Shown: positions 18,129 to 27,698 of the stretch, piece by piece
Layout: each line of letters begins with the position of its first letter
Numbering within the stretch: position 1 is the first letter of the stretch
DNA from: Microbacterium cremeum
GTDB lineage: Bacteria > Actinomycetota > Actinomycetes > Actinomycetales > Microbacteriaceae
Length of the DNA: 64,000 nucleotides
Reading direction: 5' to 3'
NCBI RefSeq assembly: GCF_015277855.1
Contig: NZ_CP063812.1
Coordinates: 558,001-622,000 of the forward strand
Program-made: the position numbers and the translations under genes
Notes under the pieces: model-generated
Seen by the model: only the letters and a program-made list of their open reading frames with translations
What the model was told of the DNA's origin: nothing
The model's database searches: none

Positions 18129-19514
18129 TCAGACGTACTGGAACGCCGGCGGGAAGACGACCACCACGATCGCGGCCCACACGAGGTAGACCGGGAGCCA
18201 GCCCGTCTGCCAGCGCTCGAGGCGCTCGAACGGGGTCTTGCGCCTAAGGAAGCGCAGCTGCAGCCACGCGGCGCCCGCGAGGTTCGCGAACAGGATGAGG
18301 TTGAGCCCGAGCGAGGCGAGCTTGTTGGGGCTCGCGCCGTACTCGGCGATGCGGCCGATCATCGCGACGAGCACCATGATGTCGACCACGAGGGCCGCCG
18401 CCACCATCACCAGTTGCAGCCGGTCGAACCATGACGGCGGCGCCAGCCCGTCGCGCGCCGACAGCGCGTACAGGAGCAGGCCGAGCACGACGAGCAGCAC
18501 GATGTCGAAGAGGATCAGCAGGTCGCGCTGACCGAACACCTCGGGCACGTCGCCGCCCGACTCGACGAGGTTGCCCTGCAGGAAGCCCGCGACGATGAAC
18601 GCGAGGAGCAGCAGCGTGAACAGCGGCGTGAAGAGCCTCGTGAGCACCGGGGCGATGTTCTCGACGACGCTCTGCTTCGCCTCGACGAGCCAGCCCGCGA
18701 TGACCACGGCGCCCGCGACGCCGCACGGCAGGACCCAGTCGACGACGAAGCGGCTCGCATCGAGACCGATGGACGCGAAGACGGCGACCGTCAGCCCGAT
18801 GAGCACGGCGCCGCCCAGGGCGATGAGCACGAAGTACACGAACCACTCGCCGGTGAAGCGGATGAAGTCCATGCGGGCGCGGCTCGACCTCACGGCGCCG
18901 CCGACGTAGGCGATGCCGATCACCAGCCACAGCACCACGACCAGGTGAAGGGCCGCGAGCACCAGCGTCGCCCCGTCGGGGGCGAACGGGTACACCGCCA
19001 TCACGACGGCGCCCAGCACGAACGGCACGGCGACGAAGGCGATCGTCCGCGGCGAGGCGCGGCGGTCGACGAGGAAGAACGCGGCCAGGAAGGGCAGCAC
19101 CAGCAGCGCGCCGAAGCGTGCGTAGAAGTCGCCGTCCGCTGCCCATTCGATGCCGAAGAGCGCCGGCGCCTTGATCGCGAGGGCCGCCCCGATCGCCAGC
19201 CCCAGCGCGAGCCACAGCGATCGGCTGCCGCGCGGCCGGTCGGGTGCGTCGGCGAACATCAGCTGCTTCCACAGCCGGTCGGAGTGCTCCCGTGCGAACT
19301 CGCGCGAGAGGTCGTCGAGCGCGCCGAGGCGCTTGACGGCGATGAGGAATGACTCGTCGGGGGCGAGACCGGATACCTCAAGCCGGTCGATCTGGCCGCG
19401 CAGGTGGTCTTCGAGCTCGTCGACGTCGCGGACGTCGATCGCCGCTCCTCGCGACACGTACGTCCGCCACGCGGCGATCTGCTCCTCGATACGCGGTTCG
19501 AGATCCTCGCTCAT
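18129..19514 (-). CDS. polytopic membrane protein with N-terminal permease-prefix-like domain
   Basis: The protein has 461 residues. The first 90 or so are soluble and resemble the permease-prefix domain often encoded beside PadR genes (IEEQIAAWRTYVSRGAAIDVRDVDELEDHLRGQIDRL). About ten to eleven hydrophobic helices follow. I do not recognise a transport signature and assign no substrate. Its ATG lies one base after the PadR stop codon, with GGAGGGG inside the end of the PadR gene, so the two form an operon and PadR probably controls its level. Confidence 0.8.
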   Translation of the reverse strand: MSEDLEPRIEEQIAAWRTYVSRGAAIDVRDVDELEDHLRGQIDRLEVSGLAPDESFLIAVKRLGALDDLSREFAREHSDRLWKQLMFADAPDRPRGSRSLWLALGLAIGAALAIKAPALFGIEWAADGDFYARFGALLVLPFLAAFFLVDRRASPRTIAFVAVPFVLGAVVMAVYPFAPDGATLVLAALHLVVVLWLVIGIAYVGGAVRSSRARMDFIRFTGEWFVYFVLIALGGAVLIGLTVAVFASIGLDASRFVVDWVLPCGVAGAVVIAGWLVEAKQSVVENIAPVLTRLFTPLFTLLLLAFIVAGFLQGNLVESGGDVPEVFGQRDLLILFDIVLLVVLGLLLYALSARDGLAPPSWFDRLQLVMVAAALVVDIMVLVAMIGRIAEYGASPNKLASLGLNLILFANLAGAAWLQLRFLRRKTPFERLERWQTGWLPVYLVWAAIVVVVFPPAFQYV

Positions 19515-19515
19515 G

Positions 19516-19902
19516 TCAGGCCCCTCCGAGTCCCGGGGCGATCCCGCGGTCCGGCGCGAACGCCCTTCCGCCGTCGCGTTCGGTCCACACCTGCTGCAGC
19601 GCCGCGCTCACGACGCTCCACTGCCGGCGCTGCTCGGCGAACGCCGCGCGGCCGGTGCTGCTCAGGCGGTAGTGCTTGCGCGGGCGCCCGGCGGGCGAGA
19701 CGCCCCACGTCGCCTCGACGTGTCCGAGCCTCTCGAGCCGATGGAGCAGCGGGTACAGCATCCCGTCGCTCCATTCGAGCTCGCCGTCCGACAGCTCGCT
19801 GATGCGCTGCAGGATCGCGTAGCCGTAGGACTCGCCGTCGGCGAGGATGCCGAGCACCATGGGCGTCGCCGCGGCGGCGACCAGGTCCTTGCCGATCTTC
19901 AT
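19516..19902 (-). CDS. PadR-family transcriptional regulator
   Basis: The protein has 128 residues. The PadR winged helix is clear: MVLGILADGESYGYAILQRISEL, then WSDGMLYPLLHRLERLGHVEATWG and GRPRKHYRLSSTGRAAF. These regulators usually repress their own operon and respond to small molecules or membrane stress. It is followed with a one-base gap by the membrane-protein gene, a common PadR arrangement. Repeated AGGTA half-sites lie directly upstream. Confidence 0.93.
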   Translation of the reverse strand: MKIGKDLVAAAATPMVLGILADGESYGYAILQRISELSDGELEWSDGMLYPLLHRLERLGHVEATWGVSPAGRPRKHYRLSSTGRAAFAEQRRQWSVVSAALQQVWTERDGGRAFAPDRGIAPGLGGA

Positions 19903-19913
19903 GCGACCCCTTC

Positions 19914-19951
19914 ATACCTAGAACTGCGAGGTACATAGAGCTACAAGGTAT
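19914..19951 (-). promoter_or_regulatory. candidate PadR operator
   Basis: ATACCT (19914-19919) and AGGTAT (19946-19951) are inverted around a spacer that contains a third half-site, GAGGTAC (19929-19935). The cluster begins about 11 bases before the PadR start codon and suits autoregulation. Confidence 0.5.
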
Positions 19952-20056
19952 CACGAGGCCTGCTTCGTCGACATCGAGTGAAGCGGCGACGTCCCGGAAG
20001 GGCCCACAATGGTGCCGCGGGCCGCACCCTGACGCCCGCGACCGGGAGGCACTGCC

Positions 20057-20986
20057 ATGGCGAGAGAGCGCGCGCGGACCCGAATCCGCTCCGAGCTGAA
20101 GAACACCGCGTACGAGATCTTCATCGGCGCACTGTCGATCCTGTCGATCGCGAACCTCGTGCTGATGCTCGTGTTCGCGTCCGACCCGTCGCTGCAGCTC
20201 GTCCTGTCTGTCATGAATGCGCTGTTCAGCGGCATCTTCCTCGGCGACTTCCTGTTCCGGATCTTCACGGCGCCGTCGGCCGCGCACTACTTCTTCCGCG
20301 GCTTCGGGTGGGCCGATCTCCTCGCGAGCCTGCCGTTCGCGCAGTTGAAGGTGCTGCGGATCTTCCGCCTCATCCGCGTCTTCCGGCTGCTGCGCGACCT
20401 GGGCCCGCGGACGCTGTGGAGCACGCTGATCCACGATCGCGCCAACAGCGCCCTCATGACGCTGCTGCTGCTCGGCATCCTGGTGCTGCAGTTCGGCAGC
20501 CTCTCGATCCTCGCGGTCGAGGGCAAGGCCGACGGCGCCAACATCACCTCGGCATCGGATGCGCTCTGGTACACCGTCGTCACGATCTCGACCGTCGGCT
20601 ACGGCGACCAGTACCCCGTGACCAACGCCGGGCGGCTCATCGGCGTCCTGATCATCGTGGTCGGCGTCGGCATCTTCGGCACGTTCACCGGGTACCTCGC
20701 GAACCTGTTCCTCGGGCCGTCGAAGCCCGCCGAGCCGGAGGACGGGGCGACGGATGCCGAGGCCCCGGGTGCGACGCAGGCCACCGCCACGACGGAGGCC
20801 GAGGCTGTCACCGCCACGACGGAGGCCGAGGATCCCGCGGGGATGCCGCAACCGGCGGCTGCGGCATCCGTCGCCCCCGGTGCGAGCCTCGCGGACGAGA
20901 GCGCGGAGCGACTGCGCGTGCTGCTCGCGCAGTCGGAGGAGACGATGGCCGAGATCCGGCAGCTCCTCGCCGACGCGAAGCGCTGA
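20057..20986 (+). CDS. voltage-gated-type potassium channel protein
   Basis: The protein has 309 residues with a six-helix ion-channel layout. The S4 helix is rich in arginine at every third position (about 101-113, RIFRLIRVFRLLR), and the pore carries the potassium selectivity filter TVGYGD (179-184). A low-complexity tail rich in Ala, Glu and Thr (about 225-280) contains a duplicated 22-base unit encoding TATTEAE, followed by a short coiled-coil-like end. It should conduct potassium across the cytoplasmic membrane; there is no RCK or cyclic-nucleotide domain. GGGAGG stands before the ATG. Confidence 0.9.
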   Translation: MARERARTRIRSELKNTAYEIFIGALSILSIANLVLMLVFASDPSLQLVLSVMNALFSGIFLGDFLFRIFTAPSAAHYFFRGFGWADLLASLPFAQLKVLRIFRLIRVFRLLRDLGPRTLWSTLIHDRANSALMTLLLLGILVLQFGSLSILAVEGKADGANITSASDALWYTVVTISTVGYGDQYPVTNAGRLIGVLIIVVGVGIFGTFTGYLANLFLGPSKPAEPEDGATDAEAPGATQATATTEAEAVTATTEAEDPAGMPQPAAAASVAPGASLADESAERLRVLLAQSEETMAEIRQLLADAKR

Positions 20987-20998
20987 GCCGGGTCGGGA

Positions 20999-22243
20999 TC
21001 AGCGGCGCGAGGCGATCGCGGCCGCGACACCCGCACCGAGCACGAGGAGTGCCGCGGCGAGCGGGGCGTACAGGGCGACGGCCGAGCCGGCCGCGTCGGC
21101 GATGACGCCGGTGATGGCCGACGACGCCGACTGACCCACGATGACCGCCGACCCGAGCATCGTCATGACCGTCGCCGAGCGTCCGCGCGGGCTGAACGCC
21201 GCCGCGAGGCTGTACTGCGAGACGAGCGTCGGACCGATGCCGATGCCGATCACGAGCAGGCACACCGCGATCGCGGCGACGCTGTCGACGAAGGGCAGCG
21301 CGATCGTGCCGCCCACGAGGATCGTCGCGAACGTCAGCCAGCGCGCGGTGAGCGTGAACCGCGCCGGGAACAGGGCGACGCCGAGCGCCAGCGCCGCCGA
21401 CCCGAGGCCCATGGCGCCGTAGACCAGGCCGGCCTGTTCGGGGGCGCCGCGCTCGGCCATGAACGCCGTGAGCGAGGTCAGCATCGAGCCGAAGAACAGC
21501 CCCATGCCCAGGGCGCCGGCGACCGGCGCCAGGATGCGCGCCCGGAAGAGCTCTCGGGCGGGGGCCTGCGCGAACCCCTTCTCGCGGCTCGCGGCCGGGG
21601 TCGCCGCGGTCGGATGCAGCGCGAACGCCGTCACGAAGACGAGGGCGAGCAGCGCCGCGCCGATGACGGGGGCTGCGGGGCTCATCGTGGTCGCGAGGAG
21701 TCCCACGATGACGGGACCGAAGACGAACGCGATCTCGTCCGCCGCCGACTCGTACGCCATCGTGCCGTTGACGACCTTCGTGCGGCCGTCCTTCGGGAAC
21801 GCGCGACCGATGATGCCGACGAGGCGGCTGCGCGACAGCGGCGCCACCTGCGGCATGGTCGCGCCGATGAGGAACGCCACTCCCAGGAGCGCGGCATCCG
21901 GTGCCGGTGAGAACGCCAGCCACGCCATCGCCGCCAGCAGCAGGCTGTTGACCGTCCCCGCGACCAGCAGTACGCGGCGCTGGCCGAACCGGTCGGCCGC
22001 GGCGCCGAGCAGCGGCCCGATGAGCGCGGTGCCGAGACCGGTCATCGCGCTGGTGGCGCCGCCGAGCGCGAGCGAGTCGCGCGCCGAGACGACGAGGGTG
22101 AGGATGCCGACCACCATCATCGCGAACGGCAGTCGTGCGATCAGCGCGATGGGGAAGTACGTGTAGCCGGCTTCGCGGATGAGGCTCGGGCGGCGTCCGA
22201 CGCGGACGTCGGTCGTCTCGGGCTCGGCGATCGTGGTGTGCAT
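20999..22243 (-). CDS. major facilitator superfamily transporter
   Basis: The protein has 414 residues with about twelve membrane helices in two halves. The loop between helices 2 and 3 carries the MFS motif in the form GAAADRFGQRRVLL. Sequence elsewhere does not point to a substrate; general similarity is to drug or sugar efflux carriers. AGGAAT lies before the ATG. It converges on the channel gene and is separated by 146 bases from the GH127 gene upstream, a gap that should hold its promoter. Confidence 0.88.
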   Translation of the reverse strand: MHTTIAEPETTDVRVGRRPSLIREAGYTYFPIALIARLPFAMMVVGILTLVVSARDSLALGGATSAMTGLGTALIGPLLGAAADRFGQRRVLLVAGTVNSLLLAAMAWLAFSPAPDAALLGVAFLIGATMPQVAPLSRSRLVGIIGRAFPKDGRTKVVNGTMAYESAADEIAFVFGPVIVGLLATTMSPAAPVIGAALLALVFVTAFALHPTAATPAASREKGFAQAPARELFRARILAPVAGALGMGLFFGSMLTSLTAFMAERGAPEQAGLVYGAMGLGSAALALGVALFPARFTLTARWLTFATILVGGTIALPFVDSVAAIAVCLLVIGIGIGPTLVSQYSLAAAFSPRGRSATVMTMLGSAVIVGQSASSAITGVIADAAGSAVALYAPLAAALLVLGAGVAAAIASRR

Positions 22244-22389
22244 CTGAATTCCTGGCTCTCCGCCGCGGACGGCGGTACATCGTGCCGCCTTGTCGCAGGC
22301 GCCGGAGCGCGGACAGGTAGATGCACATCGAGGATGGGCACGGCGAGTCTACCGCGGCTTCCTGGACGAGCGCAGAGCAGGCGGCGACG

Positions 22390-24324
22390 TCAGCTCGAGG
22401 AGGGAATCCACACGCGCATCGTCGACGGGCCGCGTTGAGCCCACTCGTGGTACGGCACCAGCGGCACCTCGATCGGTTCCGCGTCGATGTCGCCGGAGGG
22501 CGAGCCATAGGGCCACGCCGCGTCGTCGAGCGGCAGCGGCACCACCGGCACCCACACGCGGCCCTGGCGTTCCACGGGCTGAGCGTCCGGTGCGAGCGCG
22601 ACCGCTGCGACGTCGCCGACACCGGCGGGTGCGAGGTCCACCGACTCCAGTGCCAGCACCTCGGGCCCGCGCTCGATCGCGACGCAGCCGCGTACCGCGT
22701 CGATCCGCGAGTCGGGCGCCGAGACGCGCGGCGCCATCGGCAGATCGAGCTCGACGACATCCCCCGCGCGGAAGGCGTGGCGGATCTCGATCATGCCGGG
22801 CTCCACCGTCCGCTGCTGCACGAAGTCGGGGCTGACGATGCGCAGGGACGCCCCCGACGCCCACGCCGGCACCCGGACGCTGAGGGTCCACGGCTCGTCG
22901 GCATCGGAGACGTGCGTGATCGTCACGCGCCCGTCCGCGGGGTAGTCGGTGTCGACGTCGAAGGCGACCACGCGCCCGTCGTCGAGGGTCGTGCGGATCT
23001 CGGACGGCGCGTACTGGTGCAACTGGATGCCGTCCGAGTCCGCCGTGGCGACGTAGGCGTCGAGGCTCGCGAGGGTCCGTGCGACGTTCGGCGGGCAGCA
23101 CGACACCTCGAACCACGGCGCGCGCAGTGAGGACGACGCGCGCGGCGAGGTCACGTCGGGGTCTGCGGGAGCGCCCGGCACGCGCTGGTGCAGCGTGTTG
23201 GCGTAGTAGAACGAACGGCCGTCGGGAGCCGGCGAGGTGGCCACGACGTTGTAGAACGTGCGCTCGATGAGGTCGGCGTGGCGCGGATCGGCACCGGCGA
23301 GCAGCAGCCGCCAGGTGAACATGATCGAGCCGATGCCCGCGCACGTCTCGGAGTAGGCGCGGTCGGGGGGTAGCTCCCAGTCCTCGCCGAACGCCTCGTC
23401 CTGGTGGTGCGAGCCCTGACCCCCGGTGACGTACGTGCGGCGTGCGATCGTGCGCTCCCACTGCAACCGCAGCGCCTTCTGCAGCTCGTTGTCGCCGGTC
23501 TCGACGGCGACGTCCATCGCACCCGCCGACAGGTAGTTCGCGCGCACGGCGTGACCGCGCAGCACGGTCGCCTCGCGCACCGGCACGTCGTCCTGGAAGT
23601 ACTTTCGGCCCCACTCGATGTCGCGGAGCGTGCCCTTGCCGTGGCGCTCGACGAACAGCCGCGCCTGGGCCAGGTAGCGGCGGTCGCCCGTCACGCGCGA
23701 GAGCTCGGCCAGTCCCGCCTCGATCTCGGCGTGACCGCAGATCGCGTCGCGGCCCTCCGGGCCGAACACCTCGCACACCAGATCGGCTGCGCGACGCGCG
23801 ATCCCCAGGAGCCCTTCGCCGGCGCCGGGCCGCGTGCGCTCGCGCGCGACCGCCGCCTGGAACAGATGCCCGAAGCAGTAGAGCTCGTGACCCCACTCGA
23901 GGTCGGACCAGCGCGGGCCCTGCCCGGGTCGGCCGAACATCGTGTTGAGGTACCCGTCCTCCTCCTGGGCGGCGGCGACGCGGCCGACGACCTCGCGGAA
24001 GCGCTCTTCGAGCGCGTCGTCGTCGGTGCGGCCGATCTCCCACGCCAGCGCCTCGAGGTACTTGTACACCTCCGAGTCCGAGAACTCCCGCCCCCGCCGC
24101 TGCGCGGGCAGGCCCCCCGAGACCGCCAGGTCGAAGTTGGGAAGCCAGCCCTCGGACTCGAGGCGCGACCCGATGTGGTCGAGGGTGTGGCGGCCGTTGA
24201 CCTCCTGCCGTGCGGCCCAGAACCCGCCCGTGATGCGGACGTCGCCGAGACCGAGCGGTCGCAGGCGTCCGCAGCTCGGGACGGCAGGTGCCTGCGGCGC
24301 CGGTGTGATGGTGTGCATGGTCAT
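22390..24324 (-). CDS. GH127 beta-L-arabinofuranosidase, cytoplasmic
   Basis: The protein has 644 residues and no signal peptide. It matches the DUF1680/GH127 family typified by Bifidobacterium HypBA1. The zinc and catalytic residues align: Glu310 (16 residues before the next site, as for the acid/base in HypBA1), Glu326 and Cys328 in SETCAG, and Cys409-Cys410 in FEVSCCPPN, the first being the expected nucleophile. The family releases L-arabinofuranose from beta-linked arabinosides. The ATG at 24324 overlaps the permease stop; the ATG at 24318 is an alternative. It is the last gene of a CUT1 importer operon, so it should process the imported arabino-oligosaccharide. Confidence 0.93.
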   Translation of the reverse strand: MTMHTITPAPQAPAVPSCGRLRPLGLGDVRITGGFWAARQEVNGRHTLDHIGSRLESEGWLPNFDLAVSGGLPAQRRGREFSDSEVYKYLEALAWEIGRTDDDALEERFREVVGRVAAAQEEDGYLNTMFGRPGQGPRWSDLEWGHELYCFGHLFQAAVARERTRPGAGEGLLGIARRAADLVCEVFGPEGRDAICGHAEIEAGLAELSRVTGDRRYLAQARLFVERHGKGTLRDIEWGRKYFQDDVPVREATVLRGHAVRANYLSAGAMDVAVETGDNELQKALRLQWERTIARRTYVTGGQGSHHQDEAFGEDWELPPDRAYSETCAGIGSIMFTWRLLLAGADPRHADLIERTFYNVVATSPAPDGRSFYYANTLHQRVPGAPADPDVTSPRASSSLRAPWFEVSCCPPNVARTLASLDAYVATADSDGIQLHQYAPSEIRTTLDDGRVVAFDVDTDYPADGRVTITHVSDADEPWTLSVRVPAWASGASLRIVSPDFVQQRTVEPGMIEIRHAFRAGDVVELDLPMAPRVSAPDSRIDAVRGCVAIERGPEVLALESVDLAPAGVGDVAAVALAPDAQPVERQGRVWVPVVPLPLDDAAWPYGSPSGDIDAEPIEVPLVPYHEWAQRGPSTMRVWIPSSS

Positions 24325-25214
24325 CCTTTGAACGCTCCCGACATGAATCCGCGGACGTAGTGGCGCTGCAGCAGCAGGAACAGAAGGATGCAGGGCAGCG
24401 CGAGCACGACCACGCCCGCCTCTGTGGCGCCGTAGTCGATGACGCCTTGCACCTGCACTCGGAGGTTCGACACGGCAAGGGGCAGCGTCATCCTGTTGGT
24501 GTCGGTGATGAGGATCAGCGGAGCCATGAAGTCGTTCCACGCCGCGAGGAAAGCGAACATGCCGACCGTGATGAGGCCCGGCTTGACAGCGGGGAGCAGC
24601 ACCCGGCGGAGCGCTCCGAACGTCGTGGCGCCGTCGACCATGGCTGCTTCGTCCAGCTCGCGCGGCACCGATTCGAACGAGATCCGCATCATGAACATCG
24701 AGAACGGCAGCTGGAACATCGTGAGCACGATCGCGACGCCGACGAGCGAGTTGCTGAGCCCGACGGCGTTCAGGATCACGTAGAGCGGGATGAGCAGTGT
24801 CGCGTACGGCACCATGAGGATCGCCAGGACGGTGAGGAACAGCAGGTTCTTGCCCGGGAACGAGAAACGCGCGAAGGCGTACCCGCCCAGCGTCGCGACC
24901 ACCAGTGTGAGCAGCACCGTCAGCAGCGCTACGAACGTCGAGTTGCCGAGATACACCCAGATGCCGGCCTGGTAGTCGGCCAGCGCGGCGTAGTTGCCCA
25001 GCCCCCACCCCTCGGGCTGGCTCGTGCCGGCCCGAGGCGCCACCGAAGAGACCGCCGTCCAGATGAGCGGGTAGAGGAACATGATCGCGAGAGCGGTCGT
25101 GAGCACGGCGTACGGGATGCCGAACACCAGGCGGGCGGCGGAGCGTCGGCCGCGTTGACGTGGCGAGCGCGTCTGGATGAGTCGCGTCGCCGACGGAAGG
25201 GTCTGTGCAGACAT
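24321..25214 (-). CDS. sugar ABC transporter permease, MalG type
   Basis: The protein has 297 residues and six helices. The EAA loop reads PRELDEAAMVDGATTFGALRRVLLP and the chain ends RGFMSGAFKG, both typical of the second CUT1 permease. The start ATG lies 11 bases after the first permease gene. With the preceding permease and binding protein it imports a sugar that the GH127 enzyme then cuts, so an arabinose-containing disaccharide or oligosaccharide is likely (inference). No dedicated ATPase is present. Confidence 0.93.
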   Translation of the reverse strand: MSAQTLPSATRLIQTRSPRQRGRRSAARLVFGIPYAVLTTALAIMFLYPLIWTAVSSVAPRAGTSQPEGWGLGNYAALADYQAGIWVYLGNSTFVALLTVLLTLVVATLGGYAFARFSFPGKNLLFLTVLAILMVPYATLLIPLYVILNAVGLSNSLVGVAIVLTMFQLPFSMFMMRISFESVPRELDEAAMVDGATTFGALRRVLLPAVKPGLITVGMFAFLAAWNDFMAPLILITDTNRMTLPLAVSNLRVQVQGVIDYGATEAGVVVLALPCILLFLLLQRHYVRGFMSGAFKG

Positions 25215-25225
25215 GGCGGGCTCTT

Positions 25226-26167
25226 TCAGTCCTCGTCGGCGCGGCGGAAGGCGCGCAGCTGGAGGATGTTGATGACGATGAGGGCGAGCAGCACGATGAC
25301 CGACAGCGCGGCGGCGATGCCGAGGTTGTTCTGCCCCTGGAAGGCCACGTTGTAGATCAGCTGCACGATGGTCATCGTGCTGTTGTCGGGTCCGCCCTTG
25401 GTGAGGATGTAGAACTGCTCGAAGGCGAGCAGCGAGCCTGTGACGCACAGCACGATCGTGAGCGCGAACGTCGGGCGCAACAGCGGCACCGTGATGCTGC
25501 GGAACGTCTGCCAGGTCGAAGCGCCGTCGATGCGCGCAGCCTCGTACACGTCGTCGGGGATCGCCTGGAGTCCGACCAGCATCAGGAGCATGTAGAAGCC
25601 CGCGTACCGCCACACGATCAGGAAGACCGTGGACCACAGCGCACCCTCCGGCGTGCCCAGGAACGTGAAGCCCCACGCCCGCATGAGGTCGGCGAACGGG
25701 CCGGCGTATGGCGAGTAGAGGACGTAGAAGAGAAGGGATGCCGAGGCCAGGCCGAGGGCGCTCGGCACGAGGAACGACGTGCGGAGGAAGGACTTCCATC
25801 GCGTCGACTCCTGCACCAGCAGCGCGAGCCCGAGGCCGAGGCCGATCAGGAGGACCGTCGTGACGACCGTGTACTTCAGGGTGAACCAGATCGAGTCCCA
25901 GAACAGCCGGTGGTCCACCGCGTCGATGTAGTTCTGGGGGAGGTTCCACCCCCGGTTGCCGGCTAGCAGCGGCCAGTCGGACGCCGACATCTGCAGCACC
26001 AGCACCAGCGGCACGAGAAAGACGAACACGACGAACAGCGCCGTAGGTGAGGCGTACAGCCAGCCCCGCACGGCATCGCGTCGCGCGCGCGGCGTGCGGC
26101 GTCTGGTCCGCGGAGCGCTCGGCGGGCTCGCCGCGCGCGTGGACGGCGTGAGGGTGTCGGCGGACAT
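25226..26167 (-). CDS. sugar ABC transporter permease, MalF type
   Basis: The protein has 313 residues. A basic N-terminus is followed by six helices, the EAA loop PDDVYEAARIDGASTWQTFRSITVP and the MalF-type segment YILTKGGPDNSTMTIVQLIY. GGAGAA precedes the ATG at 26167. It belongs to the importer that ends with the GH127 gene. Confidence 0.93.
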   Translation of the reverse strand: MSADTLTPSTRAASPPSAPRTRRRTPRARRDAVRGWLYASPTALFVVFVFLVPLVLVLQMSASDWPLLAGNRGWNLPQNYIDAVDHRLFWDSIWFTLKYTVVTTVLLIGLGLGLALLVQESTRWKSFLRTSFLVPSALGLASASLLFYVLYSPYAGPFADLMRAWGFTFLGTPEGALWSTVFLIVWRYAGFYMLLMLVGLQAIPDDVYEAARIDGASTWQTFRSITVPLLRPTFALTIVLCVTGSLLAFEQFYILTKGGPDNSTMTIVQLIYNVAFQGQNNLGIAAALSVIVLLALIVINILQLRAFRRADED

Positions 26168-26223
26168 GTCGTTCTCCGGGGGAGTGGGGGTGGTGGCCCG
26201 GTCGCCCGGGCCACCACCGGGCA

Positions 26224-27525
26224 TCACTGGGCGAGGATCTCGGTGATCGCGTCGTTGTCGGCGTCGACGGTGTCGGTGCCTTGCAGGACGGCGTTGCGTA
26301 CCAGGGTCAGCCACGGGCTGCCGGGTGCGTTGAACGCCTGCTGGAAGTTGAGCGCCACGGGGGTGTCGCCCTCGGATGCCACCTCGTTGATCGTCACCAG
26401 GCGCGGGTCCTGGGCGGCGTACTCGTTGTCGGCGAAGTCGGCGCGCGAGACGACGTCGTTGTTCTTCGCCAGCACCTCGACCTGCGCCTCCTCCGACATC
26501 AGCCACGTCAGGAAGTTCCACGCCTGAGCCGACTGCTCCGAGTCCTTCGAGACGCCGATCCCATCACCGCCGACGAACGTCGATGCGCCGCCGTCGACAC
26601 CGGGGATGCCAGCCACCCCCGCGTCGAACGGGGTGGACGACAGCAGCGTCGCCGGGTAGAACATGAGGCCGACATTGCCCTCGGTGAATCCGGCCGTCCA
26701 CGTGGGACCGGCCTCGTCCTGCGAGCTCGGCAGCACTGCACCCGACTCCCACAGCTCGTGCCACGTCGCGTAGACCTCCTGCGCGGCGTCGTTCGCGAGC
26801 AGGGACTCGCGTCCGTCCTCGCTGAGGACTTCCTCGCCCGACGCCCAGATGCTGGGGAACCACGTGAAGACGAGGCATCCGCCGCAGTTCAGGCCCGTCG
26901 CGGTGCCGTACACGCCCTCCTTGTCGAGCGCCTGGATCTGCTTGGCCGCCTCGGCGTACTCCTCGAGCGTCGCGGGCGCCTTCTCGGGGTCGAGTCCGGC
27001 CTCGGCGAACAGCTCCTTGTTCCAGAAGAGCATCGAGAGGTCGAGCACGAACGGCAGCACGTGCTCGTTGCCGTCGGCATCGGTGCCGGCCGATAGGTGA
27101 CCCTTGTTGATCTCGTCCTTGTAGTCGAGACCGTCGATCTGGGTGCTGAGGTCCTGGAACAGCCCCTGCTCGACCCAGTTCGGAACGTACACGATGTCCG
27201 CGGCGAAGAGATCGGGGAGCCCGCCCGATCCTGCGGCGGCGCCCACCTTCGCGACGTAGTCGTCGTTGGGTACGACCGTCAGCTCGACCTGGTTCTCGTG
27301 GGTTGCGTTGTAGGCGTCGACGAGCAGGTTCGCCTGCTTCTCGAGGGGTGCCCGCGTCCACAGCGTGAGCGTCGAGCCGTCGTCGACGCCTTCAGCGGGA
27401 ATGGACTCGGCCGGGGTGGTGGTGCTCCCCGTGCCCGAGCAAGCGGCGAGGGCGCCGATGAGAGCCCCCGCTGTGACGAGGGCCGTGGCCGCGCGCAACG
27501 CGCCACGACGTCGGGTGGTGATCAT
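26224..27525 (-). CDS. sugar ABC transporter substrate-binding lipoprotein (CUT1)
   Basis: The protein has 433 residues. The signal peptide ends in the lipobox LAAC (Cys29). The mature part is a family 1 sugar-binding protein: LTLWTRAPLEKQANLLVDAYN, DLFAADIVYVPNWVEQGLFQDL and FWNKELFAEAGLDPEKAPATLEEY. It captures the sugar outside the cell for the two permeases that follow. GAGGAGA before the ATG at 27525 marks the start. The gene is divergent from a LacI regulator that most likely controls the operon. Confidence 0.93.
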   Translation of the reverse strand: MITTRRRGALRAATALVTAGALIGALAACSGTGSTTTPAESIPAEGVDDGSTLTLWTRAPLEKQANLLVDAYNATHENQVELTVVPNDDYVAKVGAAAGSGGLPDLFAADIVYVPNWVEQGLFQDLSTQIDGLDYKDEINKGHLSAGTDADGNEHVLPFVLDLSMLFWNKELFAEAGLDPEKAPATLEEYAEAAKQIQALDKEGVYGTATGLNCGGCLVFTWFPSIWASGEEVLSEDGRESLLANDAAQEVYATWHELWESGAVLPSSQDEAGPTWTAGFTEGNVGLMFYPATLLSSTPFDAGVAGIPGVDGGASTFVGGDGIGVSKDSEQSAQAWNFLTWLMSEEAQVEVLAKNNDVVSRADFADNEYAAQDPRLVTINEVASEGDTPVALNFQQAFNAPGSPWLTLVRNAVLQGTDTVDADNDAITEILAQ

Positions 27526-27597
27526 GCAACTGTCTCCTCTGGCTCTTCTTCGAGCGGATGACGCCGATCGGGTCGGCACCGCTGCTGGGGTGCTGTA

Positions 27598-27672
27598 CTT
27601 TCGAAAAGACCGAAAGCCATTTCGAGCAAGCTATCGTGAGGATCGTCGCGTCGTCAAGTATCGTCGGCGATA
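27598..27672. promoter_or_regulatory. candidate operators between the importer operon and its LacI gene
   Basis: Two inverted repeats lie in the 173-base divergent gap: CTTTCG (27598-27603) with CGAAAG (27611-27616), and TATCG with CGATA around TCGG (27659-27672). Both resemble LacI-family half-site spacing. They differ from the GTTANCGNTAAC sites near the ara operon, so this regulator probably has its own targets. Recognition is inferred from position. Confidence 0.4.
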
Positions 27673-27698
27673 ACCTTTCAGCACCAGAGGAGGTGCCC

